Positions 1-10,161 of a stretch of 64,000 nt of DNA are shown piece after piece. The notes below the pieces were generated by a model. It searched no databases, was not told the origin of the DNA, and was given only the letters and a program-made list of their open reading frames with translations. The position numbers were made by a program, and so were the translations under genes. Source of the stretch: Sanguibacter suarezii NBRC 16159. Its GTDB lineage: Bacteria > Actinomycetota > Actinomycetes > Actinomycetales > Cellulomonadaceae. The stretch lies in the NCBI RefSeq assembly GCF_001552735.1, contig NZ_BCRT01000015.1, positions 124,001 through 188,000 on the forward strand. The letters run 5' to 3'. Each line of letters opens with the position of its first letter. Positions within the stretch are counted from its first letter, which is position 1.

Positions 1-2
1 CC

Positions 3-422
3 TGGCGGCTCTCGCACGACAGCGTGCTCGGCGAGGACGTCATGGCGGCCCTGGACGTGGCGCGCATGCGCGAGCAGTGGGCGGCGGCCATCACCGCCCC
101 ACCCGGGCCAGGATTTGCCGTGTTCGTCGCGTGCCGCCGGGCCGACGTGGTCGGCTTCGCCGCCGTGGGCCCGGGCCAGATCGTCGCGTTGGAGGTGCTG
201 CCGGAGGAGCAGCGCTCCGGTCACGGCTCGCGTCTGCTCTCGGCGGCCGTCGACCGCATCCGGGCCGATGGCGCTGACGAGGTGAGTACCTGGGTGCTCG
301 ACGAGGACCCCGCCCGCGAGCAGTTCCTCTCCGGCGCAGGCCTGGGCCCCGACGGCCGACGCCGCACCCTGGCCACCGGCGTCCGCGACGTCACCGAAGC
401 CCGCTGGTCCGCCGAGCTCTGA
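3..422 (+). CDS. GNAT family N-acetyltransferase, 5' end cut by window edge
   Basis: The reading frame stays open to the window edge (WRLSH precedes the first GTG at 24), so the true start lies upstream. The visible part has the GNAT acetyl-CoA loop, seen as VLPEEQRSGHGSRLL around the middle, followed by a C-terminal half with FLSGAGLGPDGR, the usual end of the fold. Such enzymes move an acetyl group from acetyl-CoA to an amine; the substrate cannot be told. It runs toward the next gene, with a strong hairpin between the two. The family call is firm and the function is unknown. Confidence 0.8.
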   Translation, partial: WRLSHDSVLGEDVMAALDVARMREQWAAAITAPPGPGFAVFVACRRADVVGFAAVGPGQIVALEVLPEEQRSGHGSRLLSAAVDRIRADGADEVSTWVLDEDPAREQFLSGAGLGPDGRRRTLATGVRDVTEARWSAEL

Positions 423-467
423 CCCACCCGGCCCGCGCGCCCGCTGGCCCCGCTGGCCCTGCCAGCC

Positions 468-533
468 CCGCTGAGTGCACGGTAATGTCCGCGACACGCC
501 GGTGCGACACGCCCGTTATCGTGCACTCAGCGG
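468..533. terminator. Long hairpin between convergent genes
   Basis: The arms 468-481 and 520-533 are perfect 14-bp complements (CCGCTGAGTGCACG and its reverse complement). Pairing continues inward through GTAA/TTAT with wobble pairs. The loop side holds a direct repeat, GCGACACGCC, at 491-500 and 504-513. It sits between a plus-strand and a minus-strand gene, so it can serve both as a terminator. No T-tract follows. It could instead be one copy of a dispersed intergenic repeat. Confidence 0.6.
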
Positions 534-562
534 TGCGGGTGGGGCGCTGGGGGTGGGATGGG

Positions 563-1009
563 TCAGCGGGTTCGGTAGAGGCGGGCTGCGGTGCGCAGGG
601 CGGACCGGGCGCGCTTGCGGTCGCGGGCGGCGTCGTAGGCGAAGGCCACGTTGTACCAGGCCTTCCAGCTCTCCGGCTCAGCCTCCACGCGCTCGCGCAT
701 CACGACGAAGGCCGCATCGGCCGCGTCCCGGTCGATCCGTCCCCCGGGCGAGCGCGGCAGGTCGTCCACCGGCAGCTCGCCGGCCGCGGCCAGCTCGTCA
801 GCCATCCGCTGCACCACGACTCCCAGCCACCACTCCCGGGCGATGAGCGCGACCGCGAGCAGCGGGATGATGAGCACGCCCACGCCGATCGCGATGCCGA
901 CCGGTTCTCCGGTCCCCATGAGTGCCTGTGCCCGGCCCCAGATCGCGTAGACGTACAGCGCGAGCAGAACTGTGACCGCGACCGCGCCGAGCAGCGCCTT
1001 CTTGTTCAT
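563..1009 (-). CDS. Small membrane protein with a TPR-like tail
   Basis: 148 residues. Two hydrophobic helices are visible at about residues 7-24 and 37-57. A soluble tail ends in a single tetratricopeptide-like helix pair (AWYNVAFAYDAARDRKRARSAL), a fold used for protein contacts. The gene lies 7 bases after the dapB stop on the same strand, so it is probably co-transcribed with dapB, but it has no known link to lysine synthesis. I do not recognise a named family. ATG start at 1009. Confidence 0.65.
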   Translation of the reverse strand: MNKKALLGAVAVTVLLALYVYAIWGRAQALMGTGEPVGIAIGVGVLIIPLLAVALIAREWWLGVVVQRMADELAAAGELPVDDLPRSPGGRIDRDAADAAFVVMRERVEAEPESWKAWYNVAFAYDAARDRKRARSALRTAARLYRTR

Positions 1010-1016
1010 CGCCGGC

Positions 1017-1847
<831 letters not shown>

Positions 1848-1987
1848 TCAAGGTCACCTGGTGAGGCCGATGAGAGTGCATCGACACCAGGGGCGAGCCG
1901 CTCGGCGAAGCCCATCGGCACTCCGACCGCGCGTCCTGTCGCCTCTCATGCTCTGGGCGGTGCTCGCCTCGCGCGAGCGCCTGTCCG

Positions 1988-2593
1988 TCAGGGCGACGGG
2001 AGGGGTGTCGGTCTGAGGCTCCGGCGTCGAGCCCGGCGCCACAGGCGCACGGCGATCACGAGTGCGACGACGAGCGCCACGAGCGCGATCACCGGTGCCA
2101 CCAGGGCCAGCAGGGTCATGCCCGCTGATGCCCCGTCCTCGAGGGAGCTCACCACCACGCCGCCCACCCCGAGGGTCGCGATGTTGATGGCTGGACGCGC
2201 CGAGGACTTGAGCAGGTGGACACCGAGGGCGATGAGGACGCCGACGACGATCGGCAGCCACCGATCGGTGTCCAGGACGTCCGAGGGCGCATCGACCGCG
2301 AAGGTCTGCGAGGCGGAGCCGGCTCCGAAGACCACGCCGCCCGCGCTCGGGCGCACAAGAGTCTGGATGACGTCGTTGACGGAGTCCACAGCGGGGATCT
2401 TGTCCGCCACCACCTCGATGACCAGCAGCAGCCCCAGCCCGGCGAGCAGCCACTCGTCGGTGAGCCATTCCCACGCCGGCGGCAGGGTCACGACCGAGGT
2501 GAAGCGCGCGAGGAGGCCGACGAGGATGAGCGGGACGTAGGCGTTGAGCCCGGCCGCCCCGGAGAGCCCGATCCCGGTGATGAATCCCAGCAT
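1988..2593 (-). CDS. DUF4126 integral membrane protein
   Basis: 201 residues with several hydrophobic helices. It starts LGFITGIGLSGAAGLNAY and then has VIEVVADKIPAVDSVNDV, features typical of DUF4126 proteins. Function unknown. The C-terminus is a helix followed by a short Arg-rich tail (RLWRRARRRS), probably cytoplasmic. A strong ribosome binding site (GAGGAGG) lies before the ATG at 2593. It stands alone: a hairpin separates it from the upstream protease gene, and about 200 bases without a recognisable gene follow before dapB. Confidence 0.8.
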   Translation of the reverse strand: MLGFITGIGLSGAAGLNAYVPLILVGLLARFTSVVTLPPAWEWLTDEWLLAGLGLLLVIEVVADKIPAVDSVNDVIQTLVRPSAGGVVFGAGSASQTFAVDAPSDVLDTDRWLPIVVGVLIALGVHLLKSSARPAINIATLGVGGVVVSSLEDGASAGMTLLALVAPVIALVALVVALVIAVRLWRRARRRSLRPTPLPSP

Positions 2594-2681
2594 GCCGGTC
2601 CCTCCTCAAACAGAAGCGTCGATCGCGATCAGCGGAGTCTATCGCCGGGTCTCGCCGAGCCGCAGGCCCCCCAGAGACACG

Positions 2682-2711
2682 TGTGGCCGGTCGCTCGCGC
2701 GACCGGCCACA
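2682..2711 (-). terminator. Terminator after the pnp-protease unit
   Basis: Arms 2682-2694 and 2699-2711 pair perfectly over 13 bp around a 4-base loop. The hairpin lies just after the M16 protease stop codon and before the DUF4126 gene. There is no clear T-tract, as is usual for GC-rich actinobacteria. Confidence 0.75.
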
Positions 2712-2725
2712 TCCGTCATGGTGGA

Positions 2726-4051
2726 TCAGTCCCCGAAAGGCCCGACGCGCACGGTCGACCGGGGCCGCGCGGCGAGGTCCTTGGCCAGGGCCTGCACCTC
2801 GTCCGCGGTCACGGACCGGATCCGGTCGAGCGACTCGGCGACGCTGAGCAGCTCACCGGTCACCAGGTCCGCCTTGCCCAGGCGGCTCATCCGCGAGCCG
2901 GAGTCTTCCAGCCCGAGGACAAGTCCACCGGAGAGCTGGCCGACGCTGCGCTCGAGCTCGGCCGTGGTGATCCCCGAGTCGGCGAGGTGCTCCAGCTCGC
3001 TCACGAGGAGCTCGCTGACCTCGTCGACCTTCGCCGGGGTGCACCCGGCGTACAGCCCGAAGGTGCCGATGCCTCCGTGGCTGGAGGCGAAGGAGTACGT
3101 CGAGTACGCCAGGCCACGCTTCTCACGGATCTCCTGGAAGAGACGCGAGGACATGCCCCCGCCCAGGACCGCGCTGAGCACCGACAGGATGAACCGTCGG
3201 TCGTCCGTGGCGGAGATCCCCGTGGAGCCGATGACGACGTTCGCCTGCTCGACGGTGCGCCGGATGGTCAGCTCGGTGCCGACCTCTCCGACGCCGGTGA
3301 TGTCGGAGGAGTCACGCCGCGCCCGCGGCGTGGCCCCGGCAGCCAGGTCCCAGCCGCCGTCAGACAGCGCGGCTTCCACCTGCGCGCAGAGGGCGTCGTG
3401 GTCGACGCCGCCCGCGGCGGAGATGACCAGCGTCTCCGGCCGGTAGTGCCACTGGTAGTGCTCCCAGACGGCGGAGCGCGGCACGGCGTTGATCGTGTCC
3501 GGGGTGCCACCGATGGGACGGCCGAGGGGGTGCCCGGCCAGGACGGCCGCGGCGAACTCCTCGTGCGCGACGTCGGACGGGTCGTCGTCGTTCATCGCGA
3601 GCTCTTCGAGGATCACTCCTCGTTCGGTCTCCAGCTCCGCCTCGTCGATGCGGGCCGAGGTGACCATGTCCGTGATGACGTCCACGGCCATCGGCAGATC
3701 GGAGTCGAGCACCCGCGCGTAGTAGCAGGTGTGCTCCTTGCCGGTGCCAGCGTTGGCCTCGCCGCCGACGGCGTCGAAGGCCTCGGCGATGTCCATCGCG
3801 CTGCGGCGCTGGGTGCCCTTGAACAGCAGGTGCTCGAGGAAGTGCGTCGAGCCGTAGTGGCCGCTGGTCTCGTCACGCGAGCCAACTCCCACCCAGGCGC
3901 CGACGGTCGCTGAGCGCAGCCCGGGCATGTGCTCGGTGAGCACCCGAACCCCGCCGGGCAGGACGCTGCGACGGATCGTCGCACCGTCCTGCCCGGCGGT
4001 CAGCTCGTTCGCCGGCGAACCGGCAGGGGCGAGCGGAAGGTTCCAGGGCAC
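2726..4051 (-). CDS. M16 family zinc metallopeptidase (PepR type)
   Basis: 441 residues. The inverted zinc motif HFLEH is at residues 70-74 and the third ligand Glu is at 150, exactly the HxxEH-x76-E spacing of active M16 peptidases (pitrilysin/processing-peptidase clan). It is therefore predicted to be active. Its substrate is unknown. The GTG start at 4051 is 1 base after the pnp stop, so it is translated with pnp; the pnp-protease pairing is conserved in actinobacteria. An arginine-containing C-terminal half matches the second, non-catalytic M16 domain. Confidence 0.93.
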   Translation of the reverse strand: MPWNLPLAPAGSPANELTAGQDGATIRRSVLPGGVRVLTEHMPGLRSATVGAWVGVGSRDETSGHYGSTHFLEHLLFKGTQRRSAMDIAEAFDAVGGEANAGTGKEHTCYYARVLDSDLPMAVDVITDMVTSARIDEAELETERGVILEELAMNDDDPSDVAHEEFAAAVLAGHPLGRPIGGTPDTINAVPRSAVWEHYQWHYRPETLVISAAGGVDHDALCAQVEAALSDGGWDLAAGATPRARRDSSDITGVGEVGTELTIRRTVEQANVVIGSTGISATDDRRFILSVLSAVLGGGMSSRLFQEIREKRGLAYSTYSFASSHGGIGTFGLYAGCTPAKVDEVSELLVSELEHLADSGITTAELERSVGQLSGGLVLGLEDSGSRMSRLGKADLVTGELLSVAESLDRIRSVTADEVQALAKDLAARPRSTVRVGPFGD

Positions 4052-4052
4052 G

Positions 4053-6272
4053 TCAGACGTCTGCCCCGGCGTCGGCCGACTCAGCGGCCGCCTCGTCGAT
4101 CACCGCGTGCAGCGAGAGCTTGCCGCGAGGGTCGACCTCACCGATCTCGACCTGGACCTTCTGGCCGATGGCCAGGACGTCCTCGACGTTCTCGACACGC
4201 TTGCCACCGACGAGCTTGCGGATCTGGCTGATGTGCAGCAGTCCGTCCTTGCCCGGGGAGAGGGAGATGAAGGCACCGAAGGACGTGGTCTTGACGACCG
4301 TCCCGACGAAGCGCTCACCGATCTCCGGCACGTGCGGGTTGGCGATCGCGTTGATCGCCGCGCGCGCGGCCTCTGCGGACGGGCCGTCGACCGCACCGAT
4401 GTACACGGTGCCGTCGTCCTCGATGGAGATGTCCGCGCCGGTCTCCTCCTGGATCTGGTTGATCATCTTGCCCTTCGGGCCGATGACCTCGCCGATCTTG
4501 TCTACGGGGACCTGGACCGAGATGACGCGAGGAGCGAAGGGGCTCATCTCGTCGGGCACGTCGATGGCCTCGGCCAGGACGTCGAGGATCGCGAAGCGGG
4601 CGTCGCGGGCCTGGGTCAGCGCGCCGCCGAGGACCGAGGCGGGGATGCCGTCGAGCTTGGTGTCGAGCTGGATGGCCGTGACGAACTCACGGGTACCGGC
4701 GACCTTGAAGTCCATGTCACCGAAGGCGTCCTCGGCTCCGAGGATGTCGGTCAGGGCCGCGTAGCGCGGGGTGCCGTCGACGACGTCGGAGATGAGGCCC
4801 ATGGCGATGCCGGCGACGGGTGCGCGCAGCGGCACACCAGCGTTGAGCAGCGACAGGGTCGAGGCGCAGACGGAGCCCATGGAGGTGGAACCGTTGGAGC
4901 TGAGAGCCTCAGAGACCTGGCGGATCGCGTACGGGAACTCCTCACGGCTCGGCAGCACCGGCATGAGGGCGCGCTCGGCGAGTGCGCCGTGCCCGATCTC
5001 ACGACGCTTGGGGCTGCCCACGCGACCGGTCTCACCGGTCGAGTACGGCGGGAAGTTGTAGTTGTGCATGTAGCGCTTGCGCGTCTCCGGACCGAGGGAG
5101 TCGATCTGCTGCTCCATGCGGAGCATGTTCAGCGTGGTGATGCCCAGGATCTGGGTCTCCCCGCGCTCGAAGATCGCCGAGCCGTGGACGCGAGGGACAA
5201 CCTCGACCTCGGCGGACAGCGTGCGGATGTCGGCGAGGCCACGGCCGTCGATGCGAACACCGTCGGTGAGGACACGCTGGCGGATGAGGTGCTTGGTGAC
5301 CGCGCGGAAGGCTGCGGACAGCTCCTTCTCGCGACCCTCGAAGCGGTCTCCCAGCGTCTCCAGGACGCCGGCCTTGAGCTCGTCCAGGCGAGCCTCGCGG
5401 GTCTGCTTGTCCGCGATGGTCAGCGCCTTGGCGAGCTCGGTGGTGACCTCGGCCTCGACGGCGGCGTACGCGTCGTCCTGGTAGTCCAGGAACAGCGGGA
5501 ACTCCTGGACCGGCTTGGCGGCCTTGGCGGCCAGAGCGGCCTGAGCCTCGCAGAGCTGGCGGATGAAGACCTTGGAGGCCTCAAGACCCTCGGCGACGAT
5601 GGCCTCGGTCGGGGCGATGGCGCCCTCGTTCTTGATGAGGTTCCAGGAGTTGTCGGTGGCCTCGGCCTCGACCATCATGATCGCGACGTCGTCACCGGCG
5701 ACGCGACCGGCGACGACCATGTCGAAGACAGCCTTCTCCTTGTCGGAGTACTTGGGGAAGGCGACCCACTGGCCGTCGACCAGGGCGATGCGCACGGCAC
5801 CGACGGGGCCGGAGAACGGCAGGCCGGACAGCTGCGTGGACAGCGACGCGACGTTGATCGCGAGGGTGTCGTAGGCGTCGTCGGGGTGCAGCGAGAGCAC
5901 GGTCACGACGACCTGGACCTCGTTGCGCAGACCCTTGGTGAAGGTCGGGCGCAGCGGGCGGTCGATGAGACGGCAGGTGAGGATCGCGTCGGTCGAGGGA
6001 CGACCCTCGCGGCGGAAGAACGAGCCCGGGATGCGGCCCGCGGCGTACATGCGCTCTTCGACGTCGACGGTGAGCGGGAAGAAGTCGAACTGGTCCTTGG
6101 GGTGCTTGCCCACGGTCGTGGCCGAGAGCAGCATGGTCTCGCCGTCGAGGTAGGCGACGGCGGAGCCGGCAGCCTGACGGGCCAGACGGCCGGTCTCGAA
6201 GCGGACGGTGCGGGTGCCGAAGCGCCCGTTGTCGATGGTGGTTTCTACAAATTCGATCTCGGGACCCTCCAT
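4053..6272 (-). CDS. pnp: Polyribonucleotide nucleotidyltransferase (PNPase)
   Basis: 739 residues from the ATG at 6272 (MEGPEIEF), chosen because GAGGAGG lies 6 bases upstream; a longer frame to 6380 lacks PNPase similarity. PNPase degrades RNA 3' to 5' using phosphate and can also add tails; it works as a trimer. Two RNase PH domains are followed by a KH domain (GPKGK at about 598-602) and an S1 domain (about 652-725, with [20 protein letters not shown]). It lies downstream of rpsO, the classical order, with a hairpin between them. Confidence 0.97.
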   Translation of the reverse strand: MEGPEIEFVETTIDNGRFGTRTVRFETGRLARQAAGSAVAYLDGETMLLSATTVGKHPKDQFDFFPLTVDVEERMYAAGRIPGSFFRREGRPSTDAILTCRLIDRPLRPTFTKGLRNEVQVVVTVLSLHPDDAYDTLAINVASLSTQLSGLPFSGPVGAVRIALVDGQWVAFPKYSDKEKAVFDMVVAGRVAGDDVAIMMVEAEATDNSWNLIKNEGAIAPTEAIVAEGLEASKVFIRQLCEAQAALAAKAAKPVQEFPLFLDYQDDAYAAVEAEVTTELAKALTIADKQTREARLDELKAGVLETLGDRFEGREKELSAAFRAVTKHLIRQRVLTDGVRIDGRGLADIRTLSAEVEVVPRVHGSAIFERGETQILGITTLNMLRMEQQIDSLGPETRKRYMHNYNFPPYSTGETGRVGSPKRREIGHGALAERALMPVLPSREEFPYAIRQVSEALSSNGSTSMGSVCASTLSLLNAGVPLRAPVAGIAMGLISDVVDGTPRYAALTDILGAEDAFGDMDFKVAGTREFVTAIQLDTKLDGIPASVLGGALTQARDARFAILDVLAEAIDVPDEMSPFAPRVISVQVPVDKIGEVIGPKGKMINQIQEETGADISIEDDGTVYIGAVDGPSAEAARAAINAIANPHVPEIGERFVGTVVKTTSFGAFISLSPGKDGLLHISQIRKLVGGKRVENVEDVLAIGQKVQVEIGEVDPRGKLSLHAVIDEAAAESADAGADV

Positions 6273-6458
6273 GGGTGCCCTCCTCTGTGACGAAGGATCC
6301 GTCGCGCTGTGCCCTGGCGGTCTTCGATCGAGGTTCACGGAGCAGTTCTGGCGCATGTGCGCGCTGCTGCCGGGACCCACTACCGAGGACCGAACAAGGG
6401 CATCCGAGACGGACCGGATGGGTGAAGCTGTTCAGGTGTAACTCAGTTATACCGAACT

Positions 6459-6490
6459 AGCCCGGCCCCTAAAGTGCAAGGGACCGGGCT
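6459..6490 (-). terminator. Hairpin between rpsO and pnp
   Basis: In minus-strand RNA, AGCCCGGUCCCU (6490-6479) pairs with AGGGGCCGGGCU (6470-6459) over 12 positions with one U-G pair and an 8-base loop. It ends rpsO transcripts or partly attenuates read-through into pnp. In other bacteria the rpsO-pnp gap is an RNA-processing and autoregulation site. Confidence 0.7.
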
Positions 6491-6503
6491 ATGAAGCATG
6501 CTG

Positions 6504-6773
6504 TCAGCGACGCAGACCGAGACGCTCGATCAGGCTGCGGTAGCGGTTGATGTCAACCTTCTGCAGGTACCCGAGGAGGCGACGGCGCTTTCCGACGAGG
6601 AGAAGCAGGCCACGACGGCTGTGGTGGTCGTGCTTGTGCTCCTTGAGGTGCTCGGTGAGGTCCTTGATGCGCTGCGTGAGCATCGCAACCTGAACCTCAG
6701 GCGAACCGGTGTCGCCCTCAGTGGTGGCAAACTCGGTCATGATGGACTGCTTGGTGGCAGTGTCGAGGGGCAC
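6504..6773 (-). CDS. rpsO: 30S ribosomal protein S15
   Basis: 89 residues, the standard length. The start is GTG at 6773 ([12 protein letters not shown]), set by family alignment and by AAGGAG just upstream; the frame also stays open to 6821. S15 binds 16S rRNA early in assembly of the small-subunit platform. The typical [10 protein letters not shown] and [12 protein letters not shown] segments are present. A hairpin follows, then pnp. Confidence 0.97.
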   Translation of the reverse strand: MPLDTATKQSIMTEFATTEGDTGSPEVQVAMLTQRIKDLTEHLKEHKHDHHSRRGLLLLVGKRRRLLGYLQKVDINRYRSLIERLGLRR

Positions 6774-6901
6774 GGCTCTCCTTGGTGTGTATCGTTGCGC
6801 GGCGCTCTGGGGCATTTCCACCCGAGCACTATCTGTCCGCGGCCGATCTAACGGCGTTCGAAGTCTAGCAGCATGACGGGGCGGTCCGCTGAGAGGGCCG
6901 T

Positions 6902-7579
6902 CTACCGCTCGGCTAGCACGCCCTGCTCCCGTGCCCGCGCCACCGCGGCGGTGCGTGACTGCACCCCGAGCTTGTCGAAGATGTGCACCAGGTGCGTCTT
7001 GACGGTCGCCCTCGACAGGAAGAGCTCGGCCGCGACCTCGTCGTTGGACCTGCCGGCCGCCACGAGCTCGAGCACCTCGAGCTCGCGCCGGGTCAGGGAC
7101 ACCGACGGGGCGCGCAGCCGGCCCAGCAGCTTGCGCTGCACGAGCGGGCCGAGCGCGACCTGACCGGCGGCGGCGGCCCGGATCGCGGTGGTCAGCTCCT
7201 CGGTCGGGGCGTCCTTGAGCAGGTACCCCGTCGCGCCCGCCTCCACGGCGGAGAGGATCTCGGCGTCGGAGTCGTAGGTGGTGAGGATGAGCACCGGCGG
7301 ACCGGCGATCGCACTCAGCTCCGCGGCAGCCTGCGCCCCGGTCATCCGGCCCGGACCGAACCGCAGGTCGAGGCAGACGACGTCGGCGCTCAGGCCGCCG
7401 CGGACCGCCGCGAGCAGGTCCTCTGCGGTGGGGAACTCCGCCACCACGGACATGTCAGGCTCGGCGTCGATCACCGCGCGCAGCCCGGCGCGCACGATCG
7501 GGTGGTCGTCGGTGAGCACGACGGCGAGGGGTGCGCCGTGGCCTCCTGGTGCGCTCGCTCCGGTCTGAGTCCCCGTCAT
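6902..7579 (-). CDS. NarL/LuxR-type response regulator
   Basis: 225 residues. An N-terminal receiver domain has acidic residues DD at 24-25, a phospho-acceptor Asp at 71 (VVCLDLRFG), and conserved TT and K positions ([14 protein letters not shown]). A LuxR-type helix-turn-helix at about 158-215 ([22 protein letters not shown]) binds DNA. The start overlaps the upstream kinase stop by ATGA, so the pair is translationally coupled. The divergent ABC exporter gene nearby is a plausible target, which is inference from position. Confidence 0.92.
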   Translation of the reverse strand: MTGTQTGASAPGGHGAPLAVVLTDDHPIVRAGLRAVIDAEPDMSVVAEFPTAEDLLAAVRGGLSADVVCLDLRFGPGRMTGAQAAAELSAIAGPPVLILTTYDSDAEILSAVEAGATGYLLKDAPTEELTTAIRAAAAGQVALGPLVQRKLLGRLRAPSVSLTRRELEVLELVAAGRSNDEVAAELFLSRATVKTHLVHIFDKLGVQSRTAAVARAREQGVLAER

Positions 7580-8850
7580 CGCTCCACCTCGTCGCTCTGC
7601 GGCACGGCCGGCACCGGTGTGCCGGTGAGGGGCACATGGACCGCGAGCGCAGTCCCCGCTCCCCCAGGGGCCGACTCCACCGTCAGCGTCCCGCCGAGCT
7701 CGGTCACCCGCGACCGCATGGCCGGGAGCCCGAACCCGCCTGCGCCCACCGCCGGACGCTCGGGGTCGAAGCCGCGACCGTCGTCCACCACGTCCAGGAC
7801 CACGCCGTCGTCGAGGTAGGTGACCGTGAGATCCGCGCGGGTGGCCCCGGAGTGCTGGATGACGTTGGCGGCGGCGGACTGGGCGATGCGAAGCAGCGTC
7901 GCCTCCACGGTGAGCGGCAGCTCACGCGGGTCCCCGCTCACGCTCACGTGCCAGTCGATGCTCGACCGCTGAGAGGACTGCGCCGCCAGGCGCTCCAGCG
8001 CCCCGGCCAGCGAGGTCGTCTCGAGGCCGGAGGGCGCCAGTGCCTTGACCACGCGGCGCGCCTCGTCGAGGTTCTCGTGGGCGGTGTCGCGCGCGAGGGC
8101 GATCCGCTCCCGCGCGGTGGCGACGTCCGCCTCCTCGAGCGAGCGGTCTGCCGCCCGTAGCAGGAGGTTGATGGAGGAGAACCCCTGGGCGAGGGTGTCG
8201 TGGATCTCGCGGGCGAGCCGCTCACGCTCGGCCGCGGTCGCCTGCTCGCGCTCGGCGCGGGCCAGCTCCGACCGCGTCCGCGTCAGCTCGGCGATCACTG
8301 CCTGGCGCTCCTGGGACTCGCGGACCACCGCCTCGAAGCCGAGCACCACGGCGACCGCCACCGCGGCTCCGACGACCGGGCCGAACACCGAGCCGACCGG
8401 CGTCAGCCCGTTGTGCAGCGCTCCCAGGACGGCGAGCACCGTCGTCGCCGCGACCGCAGCGGTGCCGCGACGCGGGCCCAGGACGTGCATCTGCAGGAAC
8501 ATCAGCGGGAAGGCGATCCACAGCGCTGCGTCGCCGAGCAGCAGCAGCCCTGCCCACGCCACGATGAGCGCGATCATCCACGCCCCACCGGGCCACAGCT
8601 GACCGCGCGGGGCGTCGACCGAGGAGTCGGCCACGTGGACGGTCAGCCGGCCAGCCACATAGACGCAGGCGAAGACGAGGACACCGGCAGCCAACCAGCC
8701 GCGCGGCGTCTCCCCCTCGGTGACCGACAGGACGAGGAGCAGCACCACGAGCGCGCCGACGAGGACGTCCAGGCTGACCTGCAGCCCGCGGGCTGCCTTG
8801 ATGACGTCGTGGGGTCTCACCGCTCCACCGTATCCACGGTCGAGCTCCAC
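7576..8850 (-). CDS. Sensor histidine kinase, HisKA_3 type
   Basis: 424 residues. Hydrophobic helices fill residues about 25-175 with no large extracellular loop, so it probably senses something in or at the membrane (intramembrane-sensing style). A short coiled linker leads to the dimerisation helix with phospho-accepting His217 ([10 protein letters not shown]). The ATPase domain has DDGRGFDP and a [11 protein letters not shown] lid near the end. It pairs with the overlapping response regulator. The GTG start at 8850 is uncertain; an in-frame GTG 10 codons later is possible. The ligand is unknown. Confidence 0.92.
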   Translation of the reverse strand: MELDRGYGGAVRPHDVIKAARGLQVSLDVLVGALVVLLLVLSVTEGETPRGWLAAGVLVFACVYVAGRLTVHVADSSVDAPRGQLWPGGAWMIALIVAWAGLLLLGDAALWIAFPLMFLQMHVLGPRRGTAAVAATTVLAVLGALHNGLTPVGSVFGPVVGAAVAVAVVLGFEAVVRESQERQAVIAELTRTRSELARAEREQATAAERERLAREIHDTLAQGFSSINLLLRAADRSLEEADVATARERIALARDTAHENLDEARRVVKALAPSGLETTSLAGALERLAAQSSQRSSIDWHVSVSGDPRELPLTVEATLLRIAQSAAANVIQHSGATRADLTVTYLDDGVVLDVVDDGRGFDPERPAVGAGGFGLPAMRSRVTELGGTLTVESAPGGAGTALAVHVPLTGTPVPAVPQSDEVER

Positions 8851-8980
8851 GCATCAACCAAAGGGTGGAGATCGCGGTCCATCTCGCGGCGCCGAAGGAA
8901 CGTCCGCCCGCCTGATCTACACGGCGACCCCGCGCGACAGGCTGGAAGCAGTCACCGTCCCGTCCACGAGAGGACCTTCC

Positions 8981-10102
8981 ATGTTCGTCGCACTCAGAGA
9001 CCTCCGGTTCGCCAAGGGCCGCTTCCTCCTCATGACCTCCGTCATCGCGCTCATCACGGTGCTCGTCGGCTTCCTGGCGAGCCTGACGGCCGGGCTCGGG
9101 AGGGCGAGCACCTCCGCGGTCGTCGACCTGCCTGCCACCTACCTGTCCTTCGCTCAGGCACCCGGCTCGGACCCGAGCTTTACCGAGTCCCAGGTCGACC
9201 GGTCGCAGTGGGAGGGCTGGTCCCAGGTCGCCGGAGTCGAGGGCGCCGAGCCGCTCGGTGTCGCGCAGACCCGGGCGACCCTCGAGGACATGACGGCGGC
9301 GGTCACCGCCTTCGGCCTCCAGCCAGGCTCTGAGCTGGCGCCGGCCGCGGTGTCCGAGGGCCAGGTGCTCGTGTCCGCCGGCGCCGCCGAGGCGCTCGAC
9401 GCCAGCGACGGAGCGTCGTTGACCATCGGCCAGCAGTCCTTCACCGTCGAGGTCGTCGACTCCGACGCGGAGTACGCCCACACCCCAGTCGTGTGGGTCT
9501 CGCTCGCAGACTGGCAGGCGATCGGTGCGCGCGGCGGGAGCAGCGCGGACGCGGCTGCGGGTGCGTCCGCGGATGCCGCCAGCCTCGTCGCGACCGTCGT
9601 CGCTGTGCAGACCACCGACGGCTCGGCGCTGCCCGGCGACGTCCTCACCGCAGCCGACGACGAGCTCGCGACCCAGACGCTGGGCCTGCAGGACTCCCGC
9701 TCGGCGATCAGCTCCTTCGCGGCCGAGAACCTCTCCCTGACCATGATGCAGACCTTCCTCGTGGCGATCTCCGCCCTCGTGGTCGGCGCGTTCTTCACGG
9801 TCTGGACCATCAACCGCGGCCGTGACATCGCGGTGCTCAAGGCCCTGGGCGCATCCAACGGATACCTGCTCAAGGACGCGATCGGGCAAGCGCTCATCGT
9901 CCTGCTCCTGGGCACCGGCACCGGCGCAGCCCTGGCCGGAGGACTCGGCCTCCTGGCGGCCCAGGTCATGCCCGTCGTCATCGGCGTCAGCACGATCGTC
10001 GTCCCCGCTCTGCTCCTGGCGGCGCTCGGCCTGGTCGGCGCGCTGCTGGCGGTCGTGCGGATCACCCGCATCGACCCGCACGCGGCCCTCGCCGCCCGCT
10101 GA
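8981..10102 (+). CDS. FtsX-type ABC transporter permease
   Basis: 373 residues from the ATG at 8981. One helix lies near residues 18-36. A large extracytoplasmic domain rich in Ala, Asp and Ser follows, then three C-terminal helices (from LVAISALVVGAFFTVW onward) of the FtsX/MacB type. Such permeases do not move small molecules by a classic pore; they export or mechanically act on envelope substrates. The ATPase gene follows 60 bases later. It diverges from the two-component genes, a layout common for envelope-stress or antibiotic exporters. Confidence 0.88.
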   Translation: MFVALRDLRFAKGRFLLMTSVIALITVLVGFLASLTAGLGRASTSAVVDLPATYLSFAQAPGSDPSFTESQVDRSQWEGWSQVAGVEGAEPLGVAQTRATLEDMTAAVTAFGLQPGSELAPAAVSEGQVLVSAGAAEALDASDGASLTIGQQSFTVEVVDSDAEYAHTPVVWVSLADWQAIGARGGSSADAAAGASADAASLVATVVAVQTTDGSALPGDVLTAADDELATQTLGLQDSRSAISSFAAENLSLTMMQTFLVAISALVVGAFFTVWTINRGRDIAVLKALGASNGYLLKDAIGQALIVLLLGTGTGAALAGGLGLLAAQVMPVVIGVSTIVVPALLLAALGLVGALLAVVRITRIDPHAALAAR

Positions 10103-10131
10103 TCGACCTGCCCCGCCGTCCGCCTTCCCAC

Positions 10132-10147
10132 TCAGTCAGTCAGTCAG
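10132..10147 (+). repeat. Four tandem TCAG units ahead of the ABC ATPase
   Basis: (TCAG) is repeated four times, followed by an AAGAAAGG ribosome binding site and the ATG at 10162. It lies between the permease stop and the ATPase start. Copy-number change could alter spacing upstream of the binding site but would not change the reading frame. Confidence 0.85.
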
Positions 10148-10161
10148 CAAGAAAGGCCACC

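Noticed and set aside
3927-6290. Long open frame opposite pnp
   Set aside because: It is antisense to the complete pnp gene, has no recognisable domain and is rich in Asp, Gly, Arg and Leu as expected from the mirror of GC-rich codon use.
8222-10081. Open frame on the minus strand opposite the FtsX-type permease
   Set aside because: The permease has helices and partner gene; the opposite frame has no domain and overlaps the kinase gene in another frame.
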